This document shows, piece by piece, positions 1 through 7,036 of a stretch of 18,180 nt of DNA. The stretch comes from Spirochaetaceae bacterium (lineage in GTDB: Bacteria; Spirochaetota; Spirochaetia; Treponematales; Breznakiellaceae). Position numbers and translations under genes: made by a program. Every line of letters starts with the position of its first letter. Position 1 is the first letter of the stretch. Location: contig JAITRV010000321.1 in assembly GCA_031288215.1 (NCBI GenBank), forward strand, positions 1 to 18,180. Direction: 5' to 3'. Below the pieces are notes generated by a model. The model did no database searches. It saw only the letters and a list, made by a program, of their open reading frames with translations, and was not told where the DNA came from.

Positions 1-1
1 T

Positions 2-643
2 GCCTTCTTTTTTCTGGGCCTGGGAACAGTTTTCTTTTTTCTTGTTTCCTGCACCCGGGCGGCGCCCCAGATCGCCTATGGGTTTATACAACTGGTGTAT
101 TATCAGACTTCCGGGCAAATCGAGGAGCGGTTTTCTTTTTTTGTCCTTCCCGATGATGAAGACGGTCTTGAGGACCTGCGGGAGCTCTACCTTTACCATG
201 ACAAGGAGGGTTTGGCGTGGTCCATCTCAGCCGATGAATGGATCATCTACGAAGAAGACGGAAAAACCTGGATCGGCAGCCGGGGTATTACCATGTTAGG
301 GGGGGGGGTGCTTCCCCGGGGGCAATATCGGGCGGTTCTGATGGATAAGGGGGGAGAAAAATCGGAACGGAGCTTTAGTTTTGACGCCCCCGAGAAGCCC
401 CGGTTTCCCTTTCCCCGGCTGACGCTGGCGCAGGGGCAGTACCAATTAGAATCCCAGTATCCTCAGAACTATTTTATCTGCTATGACCGGCAGGGGGAAG
501 TGATCACGACCCTCAGGGTAACCAACTCCATGGGGGTCCTGGGGGACCTGGGGCTTCCCTCAAACACCGGGGCGGTATCCCTTTGGGCGGAAGATGAGGA
601 ATACATGACCTCGGCCTATACGGAACCCCTTGCCATCCGCTAA
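2..643 (+). CDS. Predicted lipoprotein of unknown function, 5' end outside window
   Basis: The reading frame is open from base 2, so the true start lies upstream of the window; the GTG at 95 is internal. The first codons give a hydrophobic signal stretch (FFFLGLGTVFFFL) followed by a lipobox L-V-S-C, with the cysteine codon at 50-52. The mature protein is therefore probably lipid-anchored and exported. The remaining 197 or so residues after the cysteine are rich in aromatic and acidic residues and look beta-rich, with no motif I recognise. A run of ten G (299-308) encodes Gly-Gly-Gly and is a slippage candidate. The gene ends with TAA immediately before a large palindrome. Function unknown. 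The lipoprotein call is read from sequence; location in the membrane is inferred. Confidence 0.75.
   Translation, partial: AFFFLGLGTVFFFLVSCTRAAPQIAYGFIQLVYYQTSGQIEERFSFFVLPDDEDGLEDLRELYLYHDKEGLAWSISADEWIIYEEDGKTWIGSRGITMLGGGVLPRGQYRAVLMDKGGEKSERSFSFDAPEKPRFPFPRLTLAQGQYQLESQYPQNYFICYDRQGEVITTLRVTNSMGVLGDLGLPSNTGAVSLWAEDEEYMTSAYTEPLAIR
299..308. repeat. Poly-G tract of ten inside lipoprotein gene
   Basis: Ten consecutive G residues lie inside the lipoprotein coding frame (codons for Leu-Gly-Gly-Gly-Val). Gain or loss of one base would shift the frame and truncate or alter the second half of the protein. Poly-G tracts of this length are known slippage sites in treponemes and other host-associated bacteria; variation at this one is inferred. 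Confidence 0.8.
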
Positions 644-798
644 CCGCTCCGGCCCCGGCCCCGGAGGGGCTTTTCTTGAAGCGGAACGGGCGACGGCAGA
701 ACGGGCCGGCGGCTCCGTCGCCATCGGACGGCCCGCCGCCGGAAGGGATCGCTGCACTACCCGCAAGGAAAGCCCCCCAGGGGCCGGGGCCGGGGCGG
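644..798. repeat. 155-nt imperfect palindrome (foldback element) between two genes
   Basis: The whole gap after the lipoprotein stop codon is one inverted repeat. Bases 644-678 pair with 764-798 without any gap: I count 31 Watson-Crick pairs, 2 G-T pairs and 2 mismatches over 35 positions. Inside, 706-713 pairs with 735-742 (8 bp) and 715-719 pairs with 727-731 (5 bp) around a 7-nt loop. Short pairings at 687-690/760-763 and 696-699/752-755 link the two stems. The right arm contains GGGGCC repeats that could also form a G-quadruplex. The element starts right after TAA and its last base is the first base of the proposed trmB GTG start. It could be a miniature mobile element, a transcription terminator, or a structured leader hiding the trmB start. 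Confidence 0.85.
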
Positions 799-1457
799 TG
801 AAGAGTTATGTGCTCCGGGGGGGGAGGATGAGCGATGCCCAGAAGCGGTCCTACGATGCCCTTGCTCCCCGGTACTGCGTCCCCTTTACCGGGGAACAGG
901 CCGATTGGGGGGGTATCTTCGGCAATGAAAACCCCCTGATCCTGGAGATCGGCTTCGGCATGGGGACCGCCACCGCCGCTATCGCCCGGGAGAACCCCGG
1001 AAAGAACTACCTGGGGGTAGAAGTCTTCCGCGCCGGCATCGGGCGGCTGCTCTGGGAGATTGAGCAGGCGGGAATTGAAAATATCCGCATCCTGGAGCAT
1101 GACGCGGTGGAGGTCCTGGAGAAGATGATCGCCGACGGATCCCTGGAAGGGGCGCATATCTTCTTTCCCGACCCCTGGCCCAAGAAGCGGCACCATAAAC
1201 GGCGGCTGGTCCGGCGGCCCTTTACGGAACTCCTGGCCCGGCGGATCCGTTCCGGCGGCTATCTCTACATGGTTACCGACTGGGCCGAATACGGGGAATG
1301 GGCCCTGAGGGAACTTTCCGCCACGGCGGGGCTGGTCAATCCCTATGGGGGCTTTGCCCCTCCCCGGGAATGGCGGCCCCGGACCAAATTTGAGGCCAAG
1401 GGCCTGTCCAAGAACCACGAGATTCGGGAACTCTTTTTCAAGGTGGAAGCGCGATGA
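798..1457 (+). CDS. trmB: tRNA (guanine-N7-)-methyltransferase
   Basis: TrmB methylates G46 in the variable loop of tRNAs in the cytoplasm using S-adenosylmethionine. From a GTG start at 798 the protein is 219 residues, normal for the family. It shows the SAM-binding motif EIGFGMG (residues 50-56), the family hallmark FFPDPWPKKRHHKRR (122-136), and near the C-terminus TDWAEYGEWAL. The N-terminus VKSYVLRGGRMSDAQ lines up with the R-S-FVRRQGRLT region of known TrmB proteins as I remember them. This favours GTG 798 over ATG 828; a longer frame from 630 would only add low-complexity sequence from the palindrome. No clear ribosome site precedes 798, and the start codon abuts the palindrome stem, so translation may depend on its folding. 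It overlaps ligA by 4 nt (ATGA). A G8 run at 817-824 lies near the start. Confidence 0.9.
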   Translation: MKSYVLRGGRMSDAQKRSYDALAPRYCVPFTGEQADWGGIFGNENPLILEIGFGMGTATAAIARENPGKNYLGVEVFRAGIGRLLWEIEQAGIENIRILEHDAVEVLEKMIADGSLEGAHIFFPDPWPKKRHHKRRLVRRPFTELLARRIRSGGYLYMVTDWAEYGEWALRELSATAGLVNPYGGFAPPREWRPRTKFEAKGLSKNHEIRELFFKVEAR

Positions 1458-3520
1458 GGAAAGACCAACTTCAGGGGGAAAGGGCCCCCGGAAAAAATCC
1501 TTCGGGGGGGGGGGCCGCCGGCGAATCCCGGGCCGCCGTCCTGGAAGATCTCATCCGTTCATACCAGGCGTCTTATTATAACGGGGAAGGGGAAATCTCC
1601 GACGGGGAATTCGACCTCCTCTGGGCTGAACTCAGGGCATTGAAACCGGACAGCCCGGTCCTGCGGCAGGTAGGGGCCGATGCCGTTGACGGCTTCCCCA
1701 AGGCCCGGCACCTCATCCCCATGGGGAGCCAGGACAAGGCCGCCAACCCCGAGGAATTCCGCGCCTGGGCGGAGAAGGTTGCCCCCGCCGCCATGGTGGT
1801 GCAGTATAAGCTGGACGGGGCGAGCCTGGAACTCCAGTACGAGGGAGGGAAGCTCCGGCGGGCCGTCACCCGGGGAGACGGCCTCATCGGGGACGAGATC
1901 ACCCGGAACGCCCGGCGCATGGAGGGGGTCCGGGAGGAACTGGACCTGCCCTTCACCGGGGGGGTCCGGGGGGAAGTGGTGATGAGGCGGGAGGTCTGGC
2001 GGGAAAAGTACGGCGGCAAGGCCAACTGCCGGAACGCCGCCAACGGCATCATGCGCCGCAAGGACGGGGAAGGCTGCGAGGACCTCACCCTGATCGTCTA
2101 CGACGCCGCCGCCTCCGGCGACGACTCCTTTTTCAAGGACGAGATCGAGAAGCTGGCCTGGCTTCGTTCCCGGGGCTTTTCCGTCACCGCCACCCGGGAA
2201 TTCGCCGCCGCGGAGGAAGTGATTGCCTACCGGGCCGAGGTGGCGGCGGGGCGGGAAGCCCTGGCGGTGGACATCGACGGCCTCGTGGTCAAGGACCGGA
2301 TCACCGATATGGCGGACCTCCGGCGGACCCGGCCGGAGCGGCAGATAGCCTTCAAATTCGACCCGGAACGGGCGGTCAGCATCCTCCGTTCCGTGGAGTG
2401 GAGCGAATCCGGGGCTACCTATACCCCCATCGGCATCGTGGATCCGGTGCGCCTCGCGGGAACCACGGTCCAGCGGGCCAACCTCAACAACCCCGACATG
2501 ATCCGCTCCCTGGGGCTGAGGATCGGCTCCCCGGTTATCATCGTCAAGCGGGGGGAGATCATCCCCAAGATCGAGGGCCTTGCCGAGGGGCTCCTTGTCC
2601 CCGGACAAGTTCCCGGACTCGCGGCGGGCCCCGGCGGGGAAGGGGAGGGGCGGGACATCGAATTCCCCACCCGCTGCGGGATCTGCGGCAGCGCCCTGGA
2701 GGACGGGGGGACCCGGCTCTTCTGCCCCAACCCCGACTGCCCCAAACGGCTCCTCCACCGGCTGGAGAAGTGGATCTCCGTCCTGGACATCCGGGAACTG
2801 GGGGAAAAACTCCTCCGGCAGCTTTTCGACAAGGGCCGCCTCCGGCATATTCCGGATCTCTATACCCTGACGCCGGAGGAACTGGCGGAATACGAGCGGA
2901 TGGGGGAGCTTTCCGCGGCCAAGGTGGTCCGCCATATCCGCACCCCCCGGGAGCTTCCCCTCTCGGTCTTTATCGCGGCCCTGGATTTTGAAGGGGTGGG
3001 GGAGCTGATCATGGAAAAGGTCGTCTTTGCGGGGTATAACACCCTGGACACGCTCAGGGCCGCCTCGGTGGAGGCCCTGGCGGAGGTCTACGGCCTGGGG
3101 GAGATCACCGCCCGGACCATCCGGGAAGGGCTGGACGAAGCCGCCGCCGAAATCGAGGGGATCCTGGCAACGGGGATCATCACCCTTGCCCCCCCGCCCC
3201 CTGAGGAAGCGCCCCTCCGGGGCTTTTCCTTCTGCTTTACCGGGGAACTGGCCTCCATGAAGCGGACCGAGGCGGAGGAACGGGTCCGGGCCCTGGGGGG
3301 TTCCGCCAAATCGTCGGTGGTGAAGGACCTTTCCTTCCTCGTAACCAACGATCCCGAATCGGGTTCCGGGAAGAACAAGAAGGCCCGTTCCCTGGGGATT
3401 CCGGTCATCGGCGAGGCGGAATTCCTCGCCATCCTGGAGGACCCGGCTGCGGCCGCAGGCGGCGGGGGAGGGGCGCCGGACCGCGGCGGAAAGAGCGGCC
3501 TCCAGGGCGAACTCTTTTAA
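1454..3520 (+). CDS. ligA: NAD-dependent DNA ligase
   Basis: LigA seals nicks in DNA during replication and repair using NAD+. The 688-residue protein has all expected parts: an Ia-like start with YYNGEGEISDGEFDLL (41-56), the adenylation motif KLDG with catalytic Lys119, GDG and RNAANGIMRR further on, and DGLVVK (275-280). The OB-fold follows (YTPIGIVDPVRLAGTTVQRA, from about 323). A four-cysteine zinc finger is formed by Cys408, 411, 424 and 429. Helix-hairpin-helix repeats and a BRCT domain (GFSFCFTGELASMKRTEAEERV, near 580-600) complete it. The first 25 residues are a low-complexity leader containing a G11 tract, and the C-terminal tail is Gly/Ala-rich; both are unlike the conserved core. 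The start ATG overlaps the trmB stop, so the two genes are probably translationally coupled. Confidence 0.97.
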   Translation: MRKDQLQGERAPGKNPSGGGAAGESRAAVLEDLIRSYQASYYNGEGEISDGEFDLLWAELRALKPDSPVLRQVGADAVDGFPKARHLIPMGSQDKAANPEEFRAWAEKVAPAAMVVQYKLDGASLELQYEGGKLRRAVTRGDGLIGDEITRNARRMEGVREELDLPFTGGVRGEVVMRREVWREKYGGKANCRNAANGIMRRKDGEGCEDLTLIVYDAAASGDDSFFKDEIEKLAWLRSRGFSVTATREFAAAEEVIAYRAEVAAGREALAVDIDGLVVKDRITDMADLRRTRPERQIAFKFDPERAVSILRSVEWSESGATYTPIGIVDPVRLAGTTVQRANLNNPDMIRSLGLRIGSPVIIVKRGEIIPKIEGLAEGLLVPGQVPGLAAGPGGEGEGRDIEFPTRCGICGSALEDGGTRLFCPNPDCPKRLLHRLEKWISVLDIRELGEKLLRQLFDKGRLRHIPDLYTLTPEELAEYERMGELSAAKVVRHIRTPRELPLSVFIAALDFEGVGELIMEKVVFAGYNTLDTLRAASVEALAEVYGLGEITARTIREGLDEAAAEIEGILATGIITLAPPPPEEAPLRGFSFCFTGELASMKRTEAEERVRALGGSAKSSVVKDLSFLVTNDPESGSGKNKKARSLGIPVIGEAEFLAILEDPAAAAGGGGGAPDRGGKSGLQGELF
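1504..1514. repeat. Poly-G tract of eleven inside ligA leader
   Basis: Eleven consecutive G residues encode part of Ser-Gly-Gly-Gly-Ala in the non-conserved leader of LigA, 50 bases after the start codon and before the first conserved domain. No in-frame ATG or GTG lies between the tract and the conserved core, so a one-base slip would knock out the ligase frame. Confidence 0.8.
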
Positions 3521-3525
3521 GCCGC

Positions 3526-6045
3526 GTGAGTCCGATGGAAGGGCCCCCCATACACCGGCTCCTCGAAGAAACCGGCCTGCCCCTGGTCCCCCGGCTGGCC
3601 GGGATCTGCGGCGCCCTGGAGGAACGGAAAACCGCCGTGGTCCGCGCCGATCCGGGGAGCGGAAAATCCACCCTCCTCCCCCTGGCCCTGCTGGACCGCA
3701 CCTCCGGGGAGGGCCGGATCGTCATGCTGGAAGGCCGCCGGGCCGCGGCGGCGGGGATCGCGGGGCGGATGGCGGAACTCCTGGGGGAGCAGGTCGGGGA
3801 ACGGATCGGCTATTCGGTACGGATGGAACGGCGCCTTTCTCCCCGCACCCGGGTGGAAGTCCTCACCGAGGGGCTGCTGGTCCGGCGCATCCAGGGAGAT
3901 CCCGGATTACGGGGGATTTCCACGGTGATCTTTGATGAATTCCACGAGCGTTCGGTGCATACGGATCTGGCCCTGGCCCTGATCCTGGACCTCCGCCGGA
4001 TGGGGCTCGCCGTCCGGCTTCTCATCATGTCCGCCACCATGGACGCCTCCCGGATCGGCGCCTTCATCGACGCCGCGGAGGACCGGCGGGGGGCGGACAA
4101 AACCCCGGTCTTTGACTGCCCCGGCCGCCGCTTTCCGGTAAAGACCGAATACCGCCCCATCCCCGGCAAGGGCCCCCTGGGGGCGGAATGCGGGCGGGCC
4201 CTCCTCCCCCTGCTCCGGGAAGGGGAGGAGGGGGACGTGCTGGTCTTCCTGCCGGGGAAGGGGGAAATCGCCGCCGCCGCCCGGGTCCTCCAGGAGGCGG
4301 GCCTCCCCTCCGGGACCCGCCTCCTCCCCCTCCACGGGGGCCTTCCCCTGGCCAGGCAGCGGGAGGTTATCGCCGGAGGCGGAACCGGACGGCGGGTAAT
4401 CCTCTCCACCAATGTGGCGGAGACGGCCCTCACCGTTCCGGGAGTTACCCTGGTGGTGGATTCAGGCTATGCCCGGATAGAACGGTTCCACCTGCCCACG
4501 GGGATGAACCGCCTCGTCCGGGAGCCCGTGAGCCTGCAGGCCGCGGACCAGCGGGCGGGGAGGGCGGGACGGCTCATGCCGGGCCGCTGCGTCCGCCTGT
4601 GGGAGGAGGCCGCGCCCCGGCCCGCGGAGACCGACCGGGAGATCCACCGCATCGACCTGGCAGGCCTCGTCCTGGAATGCCTCCTCTGGGGGGTGCGCCG
4701 CCGGGAGGAACTCCCCTGGCCGGATATGCCCCCGGAAGGCGCCTGGGACCGGGCCCTGGACCTGCTCCGGCGGCTGGGGGCGGCCGACGGGGAGGGGAAG
4801 GCTACCCCCCGGGGCCGGGAGATGGCCCGGCTGGGGCTGCACCCCCGGCTGGGAGCCCTTTGCCTGGCGGGGGATGCTGCCGGACAGGGGGCGCTGGCGG
4901 CGGCCGGCGCGGCGATCCTCTCCGAGCGGGACGGTTCGGCGGTTACCGGCGACGCCGATTTCCGCCGCCGCCTCGCGCTGATCCGTCAACCGGGGGGTCC
5001 GGGGGCGGAGCCCCCGGTTTACTGGGCGCGCAGCGTCCGCACGGCCGCCGCCGAACTCCTCCGCAGGCTGGGCCGGGACTCCGCCCTTTCCTGGACCGCC
5101 GCCGAAGAAGCCTCGGTGGGGGAACTCCTCAAGGCGGCCTTTCCCGACCGGATCGCCCGCAGGCAGGAATCCTCCGCCTTCCGCTTGAGTTCCGGCCGGG
5201 AAGGGACGGTCCAGGGCCCCCTGGCCGCGGCGGAATGGATCGTGGCCGTCGAGGCCGATGCCGGGGAACGCGCCGCCCGCATAGACCTGGCCGCCCCGCT
5301 TTCCCCGGAGGGCGCCCTGGAGGCCCTTGAGGGGGAACTCCTCACCGAAACCGCCATCGAATGGAAGGACCTGGTCCCCCGGAGCGTCGTCACCCGCCGG
5401 GCGGGACGGCTGCTCATCTCCGAAACCCGGCGGCCCAGCCTCCGCGCCGAGGTCATCCCGGAACTGCCCGCCCTGCTGCGGGAAAAGACCCTGGGTGTCC
5501 TCCCCTGGGAGGACGGGGCCCGGCGGCTCCTGGACCGCATCCGGTTCTTTGCCGCCTTTTCAGCCGCCTCCTCCGGAAGGCGGGGGCCCTCCTGCGAGGC
5601 CGCCTCCTGGACCGACGAAGCCCTGGCGGAAACCGCTTCGCAATGGATAGGCCCCCTGGTGTGGGACGGCAATGAGCAGGGACGGGGCCCCGTCATCGAG
5701 GGAGCCGGCCTCCGCCGGGCCCTGGAAGGGCGCCTGGGCTTCTCCCTCCTTTCGGAACTGGACCGCGCGGTCCCCGCCGTTTTCACCCTGCCCCGGGGGA
5801 AACAGCGGCCCCTGGACTACGCTTGCGGGGAGCCGGTCCTCCGGTGCCGCCTCCAGGACGCTTTCGGCATAAACGAGATCCCCCGCATCCTGGGGGTCCC
5901 CCTGGTCTTCCACCTCCTGTCCCCCGCGGACCGCCCCATCCAGATCACCTCGGATCTGCCGGGCTTCTGGGCCGGCTCCTACGCCCAGGTCCGCAAGGAG
6001 ATGCGGGGCCGCTACCCGAAGCACGCGTGGCCCGAGGAACTGTAG
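3526..6045 (+). CDS. hrpB: ATP-dependent helicase HrpB (DEAH-box family)
   Basis: The 839-residue protein matches HrpB in size and motif order. It has Walker A ADPGSGKST (41-49), motif II DEFH (137-140; HrpB variant of DEAH), SAT (169-171), STNVAETALTVPGV (about 294-306) and motif VI QRAGRAGR (342-349). The HrpB-specific C-terminal region ends in RKEMRGRYPKHAWPEEL. HrpB is a putative RNA helicase whose role in most bacteria is unclear. It may start at GTG 3526 or ATG 3535; the gap to ligA is 5 nt, so the two are likely cotranscribed. Two oddities occur. A terminator-like palindrome at 4988-5019 encodes a Gly/Pro-rich insert. The usual WPxDP ending is replaced by WPEEL and a stop, while the expected WPADP ending is found 10.2 kb downstream beyond the sugar cassette. 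Confidence 0.95.
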   Translation: MSPMEGPPIHRLLEETGLPLVPRLAGICGALEERKTAVVRADPGSGKSTLLPLALLDRTSGEGRIVMLEGRRAAAAGIAGRMAELLGEQVGERIGYSVRMERRLSPRTRVEVLTEGLLVRRIQGDPGLRGISTVIFDEFHERSVHTDLALALILDLRRMGLAVRLLIMSATMDASRIGAFIDAAEDRRGADKTPVFDCPGRRFPVKTEYRPIPGKGPLGAECGRALLPLLREGEEGDVLVFLPGKGEIAAAARVLQEAGLPSGTRLLPLHGGLPLARQREVIAGGGTGRRVILSTNVAETALTVPGVTLVVDSGYARIERFHLPTGMNRLVREPVSLQAADQRAGRAGRLMPGRCVRLWEEAAPRPAETDREIHRIDLAGLVLECLLWGVRRREELPWPDMPPEGAWDRALDLLRRLGAADGEGKATPRGREMARLGLHPRLGALCLAGDAAGQGALAAAGAAILSERDGSAVTGDADFRRRLALIRQPGGPGAEPPVYWARSVRTAAAELLRRLGRDSALSWTAAEEASVGELLKAAFPDRIARRQESSAFRLSSGREGTVQGPLAAAEWIVAVEADAGERAARIDLAAPLSPEGALEALEGELLTETAIEWKDLVPRSVVTRRAGRLLISETRRPSLRAEVIPELPALLREKTLGVLPWEDGARRLLDRIRFFAAFSAASSGRRGPSCEAASWTDEALAETASQWIGPLVWDGNEQGRGPVIEGAGLRRALEGRLGFSLLSELDRAVPAVFTLPRGKQRPLDYACGEPVLRCRLQDAFGINEIPRILGVPLVFHLLSPADRPIQITSDLPGFWAGSYAQVRKEMRGRYPKHAWPEEL
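4988..5019. repeat. Palindrome inside hrpB with two competing stems
   Basis: A core stem of 8 bp (4999-5006 with 5010-5017, loop GGA) competes with a 9-bp stem formed by AACCGGGGG (from 4989) and CCCCCGGTT (5011-5019). The sequence encodes the Pro/Gly-rich stretch PGGPGAEPPV in an otherwise poorly conserved part of HrpB. It resembles the GGGGCGGAGCCCC type of palindrome common in GC-rich genomes and may be a small repeat captured in frame. Confidence 0.55.
5997..6034 (+). repeat. Direct repeat, left copy (3' end of hrpB)
   Basis: This stretch encodes EMRGRYPKHAWP, the conserved C-terminal signature of HrpB. It matches 16239-16275 at 36 of 38 aligned columns: one base gap (GGGG against GGG) and one C/T difference. 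The two copies flank the lower-GC sugar cassette exactly. The match ends at the CCC-G of the WP codons, after which this copy continues to a stop at 6045. Confidence 0.8.
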
Positions 6046-6070
6046 CGGAAAGAATTTTGCGGAAAGAAGT

Positions 6071-7036
6071 TTATGAAAAAATATTCGATATATCAACAGT
6101 GCCCGCATATTGATAGAGCAGATTCCCGATAATATGTTCATCGGAGTTTAAATACCCTCTCACGCTGGGCGCCATAAAAAGACTGCTTCCTCCCCGGCGG
6201 AATTCCCGCGGGGTTATCCCGGTTTCCTTCTTAAATACGCGGTAAAAGGTTACTTCGTTGTAAAAGCCGCATTCGTCGGCAATAATTGCCGGCGGTTTGT
6301 CCGATTCCCGGAGCAGCCGTTTCGACTTTTCTATGCGGGCGGCGTTGATCAGACCCTTCAGGCTCTGGCCGGTGGTTCCTTTAAGATAACGGTACAGTGT
6401 TTTTTCATTGATTTTGAAGTGTTTTATTATGGATTCCGCCAGATTTTCGTCCTGAACATTAGTATCGATGTAAAGGCAGACATCGGAAACCAGTTCACCG
6501 ATGCTGTCGATACCGTTAGAATGGTGGCTGCTGTGTATATCGAACTCGGTATATTCAACCAGATCGGCGGCCAGCGTTTGAACCAACGCATGGGTTCGGA
6601 GGTCCGCCGTAACACCGTACTGTCTCCCCGATATGCCAATATGGACCGCCAGTTTGGTAAAATGTTCATAGGGCAGGCGGGGGACAAGGTTTTTTTCGGT
6701 ACTGTTCAGGTAGAAATAGTATTCTTGCTGCTGATTTAATACGGGATCAAAAAGGGAAGGGGGGAATTGTATAAAAAGACAGAGATTCTCCTCATCGGTA
6801 TGCTTGAGGCCGTGGATTACCCTGCTGTTAAACAGTACAAGATCGCCGGCACGCAGGATATATGGTTCAGGCCCGCAAAATATCTGCAGCGATCCTTTTA
6901 ATATGACCATAAGTTCATAATCAAAGTGCCAATGCAGCCGGGAACTCCCCAAATTCACCACAAAAACATTGGCAGGATAGGCCCGCTTATGTTCTATCGA
7001 TTCAAAAATACTGCTCATGATACGTTCTTCCTTCAT
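6071..7036 (-). CDS. AraC-family transcriptional regulator
   Basis: The protein is 321 residues from ATG 7036. It has an N-terminal cupin-like sugar-sensing domain (about 25-110, with HWHFDYELMVILKG and AGDLVLFNSRVIHG). A C-terminal pair of helix-turn-helix motifs follows (about 198-281, ending GFYNEVTFYRVFKKETGITPREFRR). Such proteins usually activate sugar genes when ligand is bound; here it probably controls the divergent region 9082-9351. Its ATG shares an A with the TGA of the upstream GH3 gene (TGATG), implying coupled translation. A second ATG at 7018 has a better ribosome site (AAGGAAGAA, about 8 nt upstream) and could be the real start. Some 40 residues follow the usual end of the HTH domain, which is unusual. 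Its stop is 25 nt from the convergent hrpB stop. Confidence 0.92.
   Translation of the reverse strand: MKEERIMSSIFESIEHKRAYPANVFVVNLGSSRLHWHFDYELMVILKGSLQIFCGPEPYILRAGDLVLFNSRVIHGLKHTDEENLCLFIQFPPSLFDPVLNQQQEYYFYLNSTEKNLVPRLPYEHFTKLAVHIGISGRQYGVTADLRTHALVQTLAADLVEYTEFDIHSSHHSNGIDSIGELVSDVCLYIDTNVQDENLAESIIKHFKINEKTLYRYLKGTTGQSLKGLINAARIEKSKRLLRESDKPPAIIADECGFYNEVTFYRVFKKETGITPREFRRGGSSLFMAPSVRGYLNSDEHIIGNLLYQYAGTVDISNIFS

Noticed and set aside
630..797. N-terminal extension of trmB from ATG 630 (56 extra residues)
   Set aside because: The extension is low-complexity sequence encoded by the palindrome and overlaps the end of the lipoprotein gene. The conserved TrmB N-terminus begins at GTG 798.
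513..1418. Long open frame on the minus strand over trmB
   Set aside because: Pro/Gly-rich product typical of GC-rich antisense frames, with no domain and no ribosome site; trmB on the other strand is certain.
299..2000. Other G runs of 6-8 (817-824, 907-913, 1958-1964)
   Set aside because: They follow from frequent GGG codons in this GC-rich block; only the G10 and G11 tracts are long enough to call as likely slippage sites.
1559..2935. 458-codon open frame on the minus strand over ligA
   Set aside because: An antisense shadow of GC-rich codons; the product is Gly/Pro/His-rich without motifs while ligA has every expected catalytic motif.
4188..5330. 380-codon open frame in another + frame within hrpB
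   Set aside because: Product is almost wholly Gly, Pro and Arg, an effect of base composition; hrpB motifs are intact in the true frame.
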